Shown: piece after piece, positions 23,001 through 30,425 of the stretch
Layout: each line of letters opens with the position of its first letter
Numbering within the stretch: position 1 is the first letter of the stretch
Source: Bedellia somnulentella
Lineage: Eukaryota > Arthropoda > Insecta > Lepidoptera > Bedelliidae
Direction: 5' to 3'
Assembly (NCBI GenBank): GCA_963576735.1
Contig: OY755189.1
Coordinates: 2,108,001 to 2,172,000, forward strand
DNA length: 64,000 nt
The notes under the pieces: generated by a model
Seen by the model: the letters and a program-made list of their open reading frames with translations, nothing else
Told to the model about the DNA's origin: nothing
The model's database searches: none
Program-made: the position numbers and the translations under genes

Positions 23001-24256
23001 TTTTAAGGGATTTTTAGGCGATGCGGTTGGAGACCCATCACCAACAACCTTTATTTTACCATCTTTTCCCCACTCAACTTTCCAAACGTGGCTGAGGAAT
23101 TTCGAATTCCTTAAATCTGGCTACCCCTTCTAGGGATTTATAGCTGTGAGTATATGTGTGTATGTATGAATGTAATTAGCAAAAAAGAATAAAATTTAAA
23201 ACATAGCCAGAAACAGTTTTCACATATTGGTAAGGAACATATGCTTAAATGAGCATTACTGTAAATTAACTAACAATATGAGAACTTGGAAAGATAGTAG
23301 ATTAACAAATTTGACAATAAAAAAATGAAATAAAAAAAACCAAAAAGAATTAAGTTGTAATAATGAAATGGATAGAAATAGAAAGACAAATTATCCTCCT
23401 GAAAGAATAAATTTGCCACATTTCGTTTAAACAGTGAGGTATTGGTATTAAAAAAGTCTAAATCAACTTGACTACTTAGTGAATTAAAGCTTCGAGCCGC
23501 TCGAGTCATAAAAGTATTTCTGCGATAGTTCGTACGAGCAAGCGGAACAGCAAGAGTTTGTTGATACCGTGAAGTTGAGCGCGGTACCCTTAAATGGATA
23601 GAGGACAATAAATCAGTGCAATCAATCATACCATTTTCATCAGAAAATCTACATCTGCTATTTGCCTCCTCAATTCTAGTGGAATAAAATGGTATCTCTT
23701 ACATCGCTTTCGGTTGTGTTGGCTTAGAATAGCACTACCTCGTTTCTTCCCGTGGGTGTTCATAAGAGGCGGCTAAGGGTACTATGGCTTTTTAAGTGTT
23801 TTTTGGGCGATGACCCATCACCGAAAACCTTGGTTTTACAATCTTTTCCCCTAATTATCTATCAAAAGCGGCTGAAGAATTTGTTATTTTGAAACTCTGG
23901 CTTCCCCTTCTAGGAATTTATAGTAAGGTATATATGTACCAGTGTGGTGGTACAGGGAGCACTTATATAAATGTGAATAGTTTTATTAACTTCCCTCTTT
24001 GACATACATATACTCACGGCTGTAAATCCCTAGAAGTGGTCCCTTTTTGACGTTATAACTTTAACACGTTGTTACTGTTAACCGACTTTTTAATTATTTT
24101 TTTTTGCATTTCAGTGTAAAGCCAGCAGTATTCGACCTGATCTTAACAGTAGCGATAGTGATATATCTAACAATATTCTATTTCGCGATACAATGGTTCC
24201 CGCGATTCTACGAGGAATACGCCAAAATGGTCACTGGAAAGGAGAAAGTGTACTAG
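8016..24256 (+). CDS. Ncln: Nicalin (BOS/nicalin-TMEM147-NOMO complex), ten exons
   Basis: Nicalin is an ER membrane protein of the nicastrin-like/M28 peptidase fold. It works with NOMO and TMEM147 in the translocon-associated BOS complex; it is not an active protease. Coding exons: 8016-8190, 9371-9558, 10429-10612, 11052-11182, 11775-11987, 17165-17386, 19161-19328, 21070-21169, 22644-22776 and 24115-24256. All have AG/GT borders and compatible phases, totalling 1656 nt or 551 residues; the human protein is of similar length. The ATG at 8016 is chosen because MQQYDL near residues 50-55 and a hydrophobic segment at about residues 15-35 match the family N-terminus. Also visible are VVAAHYDA (exon 4), SFGADSNASGVVALLELAR (exon 5), HVSKPPKAGG and AWQHERFSIRR (exon 6), and a C-terminal membrane segment after VKPAVFDL (exon 10). 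Introns carry many TEs. A Helitron begins 8 bp past the exon 5 border and a SINE about 12 bp past exon 6. The splice model is inferred from sequence. Confidence 0.93.
8890..9165 (+). repeat. Retroposon 3' end with CTTT tail (intron 1)
   Basis: Ends TGTGCCTACAACAAAGAATA followed by pyrimidine-rich (CTTT)n. The same kind of end (GTGCCTACATGGCGAATAAA plus CTT repeats) occurs at 56940-56985. It is probably a LINE or SINE 3' end. The rest of intron 1 (8191-9370) shows nothing else recognisable. Confidence 0.4.
9679..9924 (-). mobile_element. Family A retroposon with 16-bp target duplication (intron 2)
   Basis: Full-length minus-strand copy. The flanks ATAAAACAAAAATTTA at 9663-9678 and 9925-9940 are identical, so the insertion is well preserved and went in by a target-duplicating mechanism. 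Confidence 0.92.
10126..10364 (-). mobile_element. Family A retroposon (intron 2)
   Basis: Full-length minus-strand copy from CATACATATACTCACGG to GACACTACA, only 65 bp before exon 3. Moderately diverged. Confidence 0.88.
10678..10752 (+). repeat. tRNA-like SINE head (intron 3)
   Basis: A box TGGCTTAGTGGATAG and B box GGGTTCGATCCC lie at tRNA-like spacing. The implied anticodon loop would read GGU and the acceptor stem is poor. It is followed by ACATTCATGAAC and A+T-rich sequence rather than a poly-T terminator. Best read as the head of a third SINE family. Confidence 0.55.
11283..11434 (-). repeat. Degenerate family A fragment (intron 4)
   Basis: Keeps GATGGGTCGCCAACCGCATC and the TAGCGCTATTCTATTCTGAG end. 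Strongly diverged. The rest of intron 4 (11435-11774) is A+T-rich and empty. Confidence 0.6.
11995..12258 (+). mobile_element. Short non-autonomous Helitron in intron 5
   Basis: Begins TCCTTACTAATATTATAAA after an A and ends GCTAG before a T, the A|T insertion rule of Helitrons. The end is preceded by the GC-rich palindrome CGCGGGCGAAGCCGTGAGCG. At 264 bp it carries no Rep/helicase. It starts 8 bp after the exon 5 border, so the splice donor context is partly Helitron sequence. Confidence 0.85.
12278..12437 (+). repeat. LINE C-terminal coding tail fragment (intron 5)
   Basis: A plus frame reads KNKKACMKRLMDVNE, and in a shifted frame DRTKW. Both are typical of the C-terminal tail of the RTE-like LINE also seen at 30426-30830. 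It runs directly into the duplicated Ncln exon piece. Confidence 0.6.
12438..12557 (+). pseudogene. Partial duplicate of Ncln exon 5
   Basis: These 120 bp match 11872-11991 with six substitutions (5%) and no indels, including the exon 5 splice donor CAGGTAT. The first 97 nt of the exon and its acceptor are missing, so it is unlikely to be spliced. Of the changed codons only one alters the residue (Ser to Tyr); GTG/GTC, AAT/AAC and CTA/TTG are silent. A LINE tail lies on its left and a Helitron end on its right. Confidence 0.85.
12564..12720 (-). repeat. Helitron-like 3' end fragment
   Basis: Starts with CTAG at 12564 followed by CTGACCCAACAGACTTTGTA. Read on the minus strand this is an ...CTAG|T Helitron-type terminus. 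The opposite end is not identified, so the right boundary is approximate. Confidence 0.4.
12731..12877 (+). repeat. Family A middle fragment
   Basis: Begins GGGTGTACGTAAGAGGCGAC and runs to GCTGAGGAATTTCT. It lacks both the 5' block and the terminal hairpin with its tail. Confidence 0.8.
13012..13497 (-). repeat. Gypsy 3' LTR
   Basis: 486 bp with terminal TGTTACG/CGTAACA inverted repeat. By eye it matches the LTR at 16263-16748 base for base. Confidence 0.95.
13501..13510 (-). promoter_or_regulatory. Polypurine tract
   Basis: On the element strand AAGGAGGGGG sits three bases before the 3' LTR, the expected place for plus-strand priming. Confidence 0.8.
13514..16261 (-). CDS. Gag-integrase fusion ORF of the Gypsy derivative
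   Basis: About 915 codons open without a stop. The frame begins in the primer-binding site with a non-ATG codon, so the real start is probably the ATG around codon 9 (MPVMPKEDG). There is a coiled-coil-like Gag region to about residue 190, a capsid-like segment from VPPYDGTTSWSAYRHQF, and a CCHC knuckle CYGCGKRGHLRLSCP near residue 396. Around residue 435 it passes directly to HGNADALSRR, the end of RNase H. Then follow the H-H-C-C zinc finger, a catalytic D, D-35-E core (AVDVAGPFP, HSDQGRNF, GMVERFNQ) and a GPY/F module (NRWEGPYKVV). Protease, RT and most of RNase H are deleted in frame. No envelope gene is present. Confidence 0.93.
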   Translation of the reverse strand: MVTEVDLKMPVMPKEDGREGVKTRAQKAAEGEQLSEMSSSVTNPRSDIPEETSAVTNAPSTSTAPAAATNTDLTMIVEMFQSMREAQQSIQDVVKNIHSEVQDVKKNIHSEVQGVVKQEVRELREEQQTKFSQVLTAVNEVSGRVVTVEKDVEQMKEQVTTIEKDFDDMKTDFRGMEKRVLQLESRPVKVVSGENVVAVHGPRVKVPPYDGTTSWSAYRHQFQTVAAANGWTDEQCLTALTVALRGQALSVIEALPTPSGGFKDLLDALESRYGERHLEHVFRAQLRDRVQRSGEGLQQWALEIEKLVRKAYPSVDPKTVEMNLVQAFVDGIRDIEVRTAVRLQHHTSLKDALANALEVEACRQDTRQTHRLREIAEANEDVKVIKAPVGRSTGPICYGCGKRGHLRLSCPLRKEEKRQAEAPAANVQGNEHRSGKSHGNADALSRRPCPEDCKHCRKQESKEEVVKVTRICPLDGWETEAMQKAQEEDENLRPIMKWKKEKHDQPAWSEVASTGVSTKAYWAQWNSLVLINGLLYRRWEKPNGKEEHLQLVVPRAKVKDVLRETHDGVSGEHLGVNRTLQKVRAKFYWLHCRDDVQDWCRKCTTCAAVKGPQTRSRGGLRLYNVGAPWERIAVDVAGPFPQSESGNKYFMVVMDYLTKWPEVFAIPNQEAITVATKLVEEVICRFGVPLEIHSDQGRNFESQVFQEVCKLLGMHKTRTTPYHPQSDGMVERFNQTLERQLAKMVEKHQKDWDKHIPLFLLSYRSAVHESTKETPAFVNFGRELRLPVDLLTGGSPDEPQSVTEYVSDLRERMQDVHSLVRENGLHASEKMKTRYDRKANTPRFEEGMLVWLHNPTRQKGKSPKLQNRWEGPYKVVTRINDVTYRIQRQPRGAWKIVHIDRLAKYHGSNNTRDEY
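16243..16260 (-). promoter_or_regulatory. Primer-binding site
   Basis: Two bases inside the 5' LTR the element strand reads TGGTGACAGAAGTGGATT, the usual TGG-start primer site. It resembles tRNA-Leu-type sites known from Gypsy elements; the tRNA assignment is from memory and not checked. Confidence 0.7.
16263..16748 (-). repeat. Gypsy 5' LTR
   Basis: 486-bp partner of the LTR at 13012. It contains a TATATA-like element (CTTTATATATGCC) that could be its promoter. Confidence 0.95.
16984..17118 (-). repeat. Interspersed repeat, one of an inverted pair
   Basis: Contains GCTTCTTCTCTTTACGAACA and CCTTCCGAAGCAACGG. The same sequence occurs inverted at 21185-21320. Its end AAAAAGTCAAAAAAAGTTTA (reverse strand) looks like a LINE 3' terminus. 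Confidence 0.65.
17398..17763 (-). mobile_element. Family B SINE, full length (intron 6)
   Basis: On the minus strand: tRNA-like head (GTGATAGCTCAATAGGTAGA; B box GTGTTCAAATCCC), body, and 3' end CGTGAACG with a TTATG-rich tail. The tail starts about 12 bp after the exon 6 donor, so it sits where the intron's 5' splice region is read. Confidence 0.9.
17885..18060 (+). repeat. LINE C-terminal tail and 3' UTR
   Basis: Encodes a decayed version of DQIENILIKAGVRSEKNKRA followed by MMNVREAR, the C-terminal tail of the RTE-like LINE. It then passes into the AAAGGATAGAAGAATTTCGC block that precedes the tRNA-like sequence. Confidence 0.65.
18064..18135 (+). repeat. tRNA-like sequence (copy 2 of 3)
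   Basis: GACACTGTGGCTCAATTGGC begins an acceptor stem that pairs with CTGTGTC at the end in six of seven positions. The B box here is damaged (TTTTCGATTCC), so internal Pol III promotion is doubtful. Confidence 0.6.
18150..18260 (+). repeat. LINE tail fragment
   Basis: Ends with TCTGCCAACCCCAATGGTAA and CGGGCGTGA, the same terminal coding and 3' end motif as at 30426-30480 and 56870-56915. Confidence 0.55.
18545..18690 (+). repeat. Degenerate LINE tail fragment
   Basis: Contains GTCCGAAGTGAGAA and CTAAGTGACGATCGACACTC, diverged versions of the tail motifs at 17945 and 30470. 18261-18544 shows nothing recognisable. Confidence 0.4.
18714..18951 (+). mobile_element. Family A retroposon with 12-bp target duplication
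   Basis: Full-length copy. TACTTCCATATA occurs exactly at 18702-18713 and 18952-18963. Its target was a LINE tail sequence. Confidence 0.9.
18960..19075 (-). repeat. LINE tail fragment
   Basis: Minus-strand version of the RTE-like LINE 3' end (ATACTCCCGCCCAATATTCC, then GTATCGATCGTCACTTTGCA). Confidence 0.5.
19369..19730 (+). mobile_element. Family B SINE, full length with 12-bp target duplication (intron 7)
   Basis: The clearest plus-strand copy: A box TAGCTCAATGGGTAG, B box GTGTTCAAATCCC, body, and 3' end GGCGTGAACGTTTATG. The flanks TTATAATAAGCG at 19357-19368 and 19731-19742 are identical. Part of the left flank overlaps the first bases of the head, so the start is good to a few bases. 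It begins about 40 bp after exon 7. Confidence 0.92.
19800..19842 (-). repeat. Family B 3' end fragment
   Basis: CTTTCACGCCGTATGTCGCC then GAAGGGGTTTGCAGAG only. Confidence 0.6.
19903..20145 (-). mobile_element. Family A retroposon with 12-bp target duplication
   Basis: Full-length minus-strand copy; TACAACAAAACA at 19891-19902 and 20146-20157. Confidence 0.92.
20343..20620 (+). mobile_element. Family A copy with duplicated 5' end
   Basis: The first 24 bp (TGCCGTGTAGTGCCGGCTTA plus GAAT) occur twice in tandem, 20343-20366 and 20367-20390. It belongs to the subfamily with CCACGGGTGTCGTAAGAGGC and CTTTTTATTGGATTTTTGGG. Confidence 0.9.
20903..21040 (-). repeat. Family B 3' half, diverged
   Basis: ATTCACGCCGTATATCTCGG to CGTTTCGTACGAATACA, ending 30 bp before exon 8. 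Confidence 0.75.
21185..21320 (+). repeat. Interspersed repeat, partner of 16984-17118
   Basis: AAAAAGTCAAAAAGTTTATT through GTTCGTAAAGAGAAGAAGC, in inverted orientation to the intron 5 copy, with only a few differences by eye. Confidence 0.65.
21325..21430 (+). repeat. LINE tail fragment
   Basis: GTCAGGATCGTGCCAGGAGG and CTGCCTATCCCAATAGG precede GTGAGTGTAAGTAAG. This is the 3' end of the RTE-like LINE with a GTAA-type tail. Confidence 0.55.
21588..22030 (+). repeat. Old family A copy split by a younger one
   Basis: Left remnant at about 21588-21612 (CGTAAGAGGTGACTTAGAG). The right part resumes at 21854 with GGTGACTTAGAGTATTAAGG and continues to the decayed end near 22030. Confidence 0.75.
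21615..21853 (+). mobile_element. Family A retroposon nested in an older copy
   Basis: Near-intact copy; a small deletion removes part of the CCCATTTCTTCC block. Flanked by a 17-bp duplication of the host copy (AGGTGACTTAGAGYATT at 21596-21612 and 21854-21870) with one mismatch. Confidence 0.93.
22088..22327 (+). mobile_element. Family A retroposon (GCCGTGTAGTGCC subfamily)
   Basis: Full-length copy in intron 8, ending GCCGTGCGTATATGTATG. Confidence 0.9.
22918..23173 (+). mobile_element. Family A retroposon with 11-bp target duplication (intron 9)
   Basis: Full-length. AATTAGCAAAA at 22907-22917 and 23174-23184. Confidence 0.92.
23270..23705 (-). mobile_element. Jockey-like LINE C-terminal fragment (intron 9)
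   Basis: The minus frame contains LRVPRSTSRYQQTLAVPLAR followed by TNYRRNTF and FNSLSSQVDLDFF. This matches in layout the C-terminus of the LINE at 33045-36185 (VLSVPKANTNYRRNSF). Only the 3' portion is present. Confidence 0.8.
23709..23938 (+). repeat. Degenerate family A copy (intron 9)
   Basis: GTTGGCTTAGAATAGCACTA to CCTTCTAGGAATTTATAG, with a deletion around the GCGGTTGGAG block. Confidence 0.75.
24003..24040 (-). repeat. Family A 3' tip
   Basis: CATACATATACTCACGGC then TGTAAATCCCTAGAAG; extremely truncated. Confidence 0.7.
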
Positions 24257-24377
24257 TTACTATTTGTAAGAGTAATGTTTGTTACCCGGTTCTTTTGCGC
24301 AAAAGTTTTGTGAAATCGTCGGCAGGTTTTAGTTTGATGGTAATGAATTGGCTAGGCCTGGTCATAATTTTTGATCC

Positions 24378-24400
24378 ACACACACACACACACACACATA
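24378..24400. repeat. (CA)n microsatellite in Ncln 3' UTR
   Basis: About eleven CA units, 120 bp after the Ncln stop codon. Confidence 0.85.
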
Positions 24401-24445
24401 TACTCTCACAAAAATATTATAATTAATGTACATATGTGCGATTAA

Positions 24446-24451
24446 AATAAA
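24446..24451 (+). promoter_or_regulatory. Ncln poly(A) signal
   Basis: AATAAA 190 bp after the stop codon; the first canonical hexamer downstream. Confidence 0.6.
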
Positions 24452-26246
24452 TCAATATTCAAAAGCAATATTTTTCGACCTATAAATGAACAAGTTTTAT
24501 GAAAACTTAAGTTTCGAGTATTTTAATATTATCGCCAAGGTTTTATAAAACTTTTGCAAAAGTTGTGAAGTAGTGTAGTGGAATCATTAGCCTCATTATA
24601 TTTAAATGAAAACATTATCTGTAAATCATTGAAAGAAAGACGTTTTATATTAAATATAGTGAAAATCATAAGAAATACAAGTATTTCTGTAAATGTATCA
24701 TAAAATATCAAAGCGTTTTGTGTGATTTTCTAAGAATAATGTTTTTTACCATGCTTTTTATTCTTTGCAGAGAAATGTTTACTATTTTTTTTCTATTTGT
24801 TGTCCTTTTCTTATCCATTAAACACCTCTTCACCTATAACATTAAGCAAATAACATAAAATAAACGTTTAATGACATCACCGTTAAGAAAATATAATTTT
24901 TCTTCTAACACTTTCTTTCATATATTTAATTAAAAACAGCAATTTTACGAAAAACATCCATCAATCTTTTCATACATGCTATTTTATTCTTAATACTTCA
25001 AATTGTAATCATTTTTGTTTTTTAGTTTTGGGTACAATACGACCCATATTCTAACTGTTAAGAGATTGAAATTAAAATAAAGAGGGATTAGGCTTAGCTT
25101 GATAATGTACATTCTTTTATAAAATGCGTTGCTGCAGCGACATGCGACATTAGTCTAAAACGCGTAGCATGAAAATGTTCTCAAAAGCAATTTGAAAGTA
25201 GACGTAGGTGTTCCAAACTTGTACATTTGTTGTAGAATTATGAACAAATTGTGTATCAAATATTTGGTCTCTATTTTTGCTGTTTTTGCAATATCATTTG
25301 TAAATTATTTAATAAGTACCAAGTTATAAATGCAAAGTTATCTTATTCGAAAAAAATAAGTTAGTCTTTAAAACATGATAAAAAATAGTGTTTAATATTA
25401 AACCTATGGTAAATTTAATAATCGTATAAAATCATTAACATTAAGTTAACACATAGAGAACTTAACTTAACTAAATAGAGCGGAAACTAAACGTAGTTAT
25501 GTCCAAAAATGAAAAAAAAAAACGGAATAAACTAATTGTCAAAATCCCTGTTCCTACACCCTGATTGGTTGGCTCAATATTCTGAATTTTATTGGTCATA
25601 CATTTGCGTCGCCTGTGACTTCCCGAGCACTAGCGAAGGACAAGTACCGTCAAAACCCGGGAACAATAGAATTATTTGCGTTTGGCTCCACGGGGAGCAG
25701 TGATTGGTCTCTTTTTAAAAGCTCACTTCATACACAAGCCGTTGATATCAATAAAAACGTAATTTGACTCTTAAAATAAAAGAAATAAGGGGTTAACTCG
25801 AACACGGGGAGCCATCGGGGTTTGGCGGTACTTTTACTTCTGGCTACTCTGGGAGCCGGCGGGACGTGAAAGGTTAAATCAGTTGAAAATGCACTGAATC
25901 GTTTACGTATATTGTCATTTTTGTTTCTCCTCCATTCAGTAAAGTTCTCTTTGAGTCACCATCAATGTGATTTATTAATGTTTTACCTTATGACTGCTGT
26001 GAAAGTGATAAAGGTCTGTGTCACGAAACAAATCTGAAATGAAATTACTTTTGTGATAGGCAAAAAGATTTTTGTCACAAAACAAAGCTTAAATAGAGGC
26101 CAAATGGTGTTGGATTAAGTGTAAATGAGTGAAAGTGTCTAGGACTTGGTTAAATATATTTCAATAATATATTTGTTTTAAAATATTGTTGTTTTATTTC
26201 ATGTTAATTAATAGGTGTTTTTTGATTAAGCTTTTTATTCTTTAGA
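24452..26246. other. Intergenic, no gene seen
   Basis: A+T-rich. Two ATTGGTC/GATTGGT motifs and a GC-richer patch at 25560-25870 could be promoter-like, but no open exon or splice structure follows. Confidence 0.4.
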
Positions 26247-26457
26247 ACATACTCACGGCTACAAATCCCAAAAAGGGGTAGCCAGAGCTTCAGAATAAAA
26301 ATACTTCAGCTACTTTTGGCAGTTGAGTGTGTAAAATAAGGGTTCTCGGTGACCGTTCTTCAACCGCATCGCCCAAAAATAACTTAAAAAGCCCCAAAAC
26401 CCATCGTCTCTTACGATCTACCACGGACAGAAATGGGGTTGTGCTATACTAAGCCTT
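26247..26457 (-). repeat. Family A copy, diverged
   Basis: ACATACTCACGGCTACAAATC to GTGCTATACTAAGCC; lacks the last 5' bases. Confidence 0.8.
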
Positions 26458-26934
26458 GATATTACTTTTCAACAGATTCACGAAGAAGAAATCAATTGTA
26501 TCGTAAAGGATTTCTGTGGTAACTGGTAAACAAAGTCGTTTCTGTAAAAGGTAGCCGAAATATTCGAGTGTTCTTGCGTTTTTGAATCCGGAATAATTTA
26601 AAACAGGAGTATTTTAAATAAGAAACAGGAAGTTCCCAAAACACGATAGTAAATATAGTGAGAGATGAAAAAGGTGAATTGGCGAGAGATAATTATTATC
26701 ATGATATTGCATGAAACGGGTATGCAAGAACTATTATGAGGGACTCTGTAAACAAGAATGATAAATGATATGAAATAGCACCTATTTCTTTGCCGACCGG
26801 CAGTAATGTTGATTTGAACGAAACAATGGATGACTTTTATGCACATTTTATTCATATGGAAGAAACAGTGAAGACAATGTAATGTATAAAAGTAGGGCAC
26901 GCGGCAAGATATTACAGGATAACTATCGACATGC

Positions 26935-27795
26935 TCAGGGCTAGTAAAGTAGTGGTGGCTTCTTGATTCTACTTCCAATTTCAAAAATGCTGGTCGAGTG
27001 GCAAATTGCCACAAGATGGGTGCCGGTCCAAGCCGGTGATTGTGCCTTTATATAAAGGAAAAGTCTCACCAGAGGTTAAAAATCAAGCAGGCGGAATTAG
27101 CCTACTTAGCATTGCATTGTCGGTAAATTAACTGATGCCAAAAAATGGAATAATCCAGCTGGATTAATAAAAGGAATGGGATGTATGAATCAAATCTCCT
27201 TGCAAGCATCACCAAAAATTACAGCGAGTAGAAACAAAAGGAGTATTGCTCTTTCATAGATTTAGCTACGGTGTATGATAGGATTCGTAGGAAAGTATTT
27301 GTGGGAGTTGTTGTCCAAGTTCAATTTGGGGAATCAACATATACGCATGCGCGGATCCAGCCATGTGGGCAAGGTGGGCATTCCCACAACCCTAATTAAC
27401 TTCCAGCCTCATACTTTCGTCTGACTTGGTATTGGAAGTTCAGGTAGCTATGCTGTGGGCACCTAAATTGATAGCTGAATCCGCTCCTGCTGTAACGTGC
27501 ATTGGTATCACTTTAATAAGATTCCATTTCATGCGTCAGAGTAAGCGCAGAAAACACAGACTGGTTCGAAAACGAAATGTCTAGAAGTGTGCGAAGGGGA
27601 TGTGTAACGTCTCCGTGGTTCTTCTTCAATTTGTCTATGGATGACTGTTTGAGAGAGTTGCGTGAAAGCGATTATGGATTGAAGTTGGTTGCGTACATTC
27701 CTCTTATACGATGACGATCAAGTTCTACTTGCATCATCGGTGGGGGCGTTGCAAGAGATGATCAATAGTTATAAATTGCAAGTGCAATTTTTGAC
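26935..27795 (+). mobile_element. Decayed RTE-like LINE RT fragment
   Basis: Fragments in several frames correspond to the LINE at 36186-37115: a palm piece near 27250-27330, then NTDWFENEMSRSVRRGCVTS (27555-27615), then a YDDD-like remnant of the catalytic box (27700). Many stops and frameshifts. A 190-bp foreign piece (about 27351-27540) interrupts it. Confidence 0.65.
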
Positions 27796-27860
27796 GGGAA
27801 TCTAATAACTTTTTGACAGTGTGAATCTCGTCTTGACAAAATTTGACATGAATAATTTAT

Positions 27861-27911
27861 GCATACATACATATACTCACGGCCATAAATCCCAAAAAAG
27901 GGTGGGCAGAG
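27861..27911 (-). repeat. Family A 3' tip
   Basis: CATACATACATATACTCACG followed by the first half of the terminal hairpin; truncated at the LINE junction. Confidence 0.7.
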
Positions 27912-28740
27912 CATTACTTGGGACACATGCTGACAGCTGACTTAAAGGATGATATAGACATTGAAAGGGAACGGAGGTCTCTATCACGACGGGCCAATAT
28001 GATAGCTTGTAGGTTTGCACGATGTTCGATAGCAACCAAGCTTACTCTGTTCCAAGCATATTGTACCTCGCTTTACACGTGCAGCCTATGGGGCTAATTA
28101 TACACAAAAGGCATATAGAGCCCTCCGGGTCCAGTTTAATGATGCGATGAGGGCGATGTTGGGGCTGCCGCGGTACTGCAGTGCGTCGGGCATGTTCGCG
28201 TGGGCGGGTGTGGACTGCTTCCACGCGACCATGCGCCGGCGCAGCGCCTCTCTGCTGCGTCGCGTGCGCGCCAGCTCCAACACCGTGCTCGCTGTCATAG
28301 CCAACAGACTCGACTGCCCTTATATCCGGCACTGCTGTGACCGACATGCGCCAAATTATAAGCCATTGTTTTAGGTAGCTAGGTGTAAATAGATATTAGT
28401 AGTTATAGTAGTAGTTGTATGTAAGTATATTGTACCTGTGTAAATACCTAGTCAAAATAATTTTAATTCTACTTGTGACCGTCCATTTTTATTATTTAAT
28501 TTTAATTTGTACCTATTTAATTTTAATCGATTTCATTTAAATTTTATCTTATTTTTAATCAATTCGAATTTTTATTTCAATGCTTTTATTTCAAATTTTA
28601 ATAATTGTAATCTTATTGTGTGGTTTTTTTTCTTATGTCTGCATGTTTAATTTTAATCGATGTTATTTTGTATGTGAATTATGGGTCACCGTTGCCTGAA
28701 ATAAATGAATTTTTTTTTATTTTTTTTTTTTATTTTTATT
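27912..28740 (+). mobile_element. LINE 3' end with GC-rich C-terminal coding region
   Basis: A frame from 27912 reads LGHMLTADLKDDIDIERERR then CRFARCSIATKLTLFQAYC, the C-terminal region of a non-LTR element. A frameshift near 28095 moves it to ANYTQKAYRALRVQFNDAM then MLGLPRYCSASGMFAWAGVD and a stop at 28372-28374. The 3' UTR runs to AATAAATG and a poly-T/A-rich end near 28740. Coding GC content is far above the surrounding DNA. Clade not certain. Confidence 0.8.
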
Positions 28741-29840
28741 AGAGATAAAAACTCTTCAGCCACATAAAAAATAAATAAAATAAAAATAAATAAAAAATAT
28801 TTATTTGCCTTTAGTTAATACATTTGAAATATATATAAATTATATATAACACAATTTAGATTTGGAATTTGGCGACTTTTTACAAACATTTTTGTCGTGT
28901 CTCCCTAACTAGATTTAACTGTACTATGGGAAATGTAACTGTACTATACATTTGGAAAGCGATAGGGAAGAAGATAGTAGAAATAAAGAATCATTAATGA
29001 TGGGTTTCCAACCGCAGCGCCCACTAAAAAAACCCCATACCCTTGGTTGATTGTTACGATATCCGTAGGTAGAAAGGATAGTGACATTCTAATTCGGCAC
29101 TAAACTTCATTCAATAATTTATAATTACAGGAGTACCTTCATATATTATTTATATAAATATACTACTCAATAATTACTTTATATTATATATTTATATTGG
29201 GGGCATCAATATTATTTTCATATAAGATCAGACCTCTAGCGTCATTATTGAAGGTCTCAAAAAAGCTCCCATCCCCTAGATTTAAGGGTTAGGGGATAAA
29301 AGTTACAATTTATTATAACATTTTATTGTTTAATACTAGCTTACTTCCAAAATTACAGCTTTCTCGAACATTCAAAAAACACTAAGCAATTAATCAGTCA
29401 GGGTTTTTAGTATTAAAATTTAAAGTAAAAAAAGTAAAAAAGTCTTTATTCAGTCCCTCATATTATACAACATGTAAATACATCAATCGCACAAATTACA
29501 CATAATGAGAGCCAAAAAGGCGCCGACTCAGCATATGTACACTAGAGATTTTTAGAGTTTAAAGTATAGGAATTATTCAATGATATATTTGTAATGTTTC
29601 ACAAATCTACTATGGATATCATATCCCATATAGTTTATCTCACATAATCCAAACCCAAGTTATTACGGTTAAAAAAAAAACGATGAAGCTCCAAAGCTTC
29701 GAGTAAAGGTAAGTAGTGTCTCGCGCTTCACTCAGCTCGTCCTTGCGGGGGTTCTACCTTGCTCCTACATACTATTTTAATGAGTCTTGGAACACATTAT
29801 TATTTTTTATTAGTACTTCTATGTTTGCTAAATAAAATAT
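28741..29840. other. Repeat remnants, no gene
   Basis: 28951-29107 is a decayed minus-strand family A copy (GATGGGTTTCCAACCGCAGC). 29415-29560 (AAAGTAAAAAAGTCTTTATTC on) looks like a minus-strand LINE 3' end. The rest is A+T-rich. Confidence 0.5.
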
Positions 29841-30157
29841 ACATACATACATATACTCACGGCTATAAATCCCTAGAAGAGGTAGCCAGAGCTAAGGAAT
29901 TAGAAATTCCTCAGCCACTTTTGGAAATGTGAGTGGGGATAAGATGGTAAAAATAAAGGCTGTTGGTGATGGGTCTCCAACCGCATCGCCCAAAAATCCC
30001 TTTAAGCCTTGGGGCGATGCGGTTGGAGACCCATCACCAAACAACTCTATTTTACCATCTTTTCCCCTCTCAAATTCCAAAAGTGGCTGAGGCATTTTCA
30101 ATTCTTCAGCTCTGGCTACCCCTTTTAGGGATTTATAGCCGTGAGTATATGTATGTA
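29841..30157. repeat. Inverted pair of family A copies (long hairpin)
   Basis: 29841-30006 is the 3' two-thirds of a copy on the minus strand. It is joined head-to-head, with almost no spacer, to the same part on the plus strand (30009-30157). The junction lies at GGGCGATGCGGTTGGAGACC and its complement. Transcription would give a stem of roughly 150 bp. Confidence 0.9.
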
Positions 30158-30425
30158 AGTTGTGCTAGTATTACCTACCGATGCAGTTATTGTGAATATA
30201 ATTTTAAAAAACTTGTAAGTTAACTCCGCATGTAGAATATATGACAAATAGAGAGATGACATAATAAAGGATAGTTGATGGTAAAATTCTTTTTAAAAGC
30301 ATCTTATACAGGAAGAGATAGGGCAGTGCTTTGCCACTAAGAAACTACAAGGTATTGAAAATAACACCCTATAAAAATCCTGTTATTTTAACAAAACCTA
30401 TCAATATAATATTTAAGAATTACTT

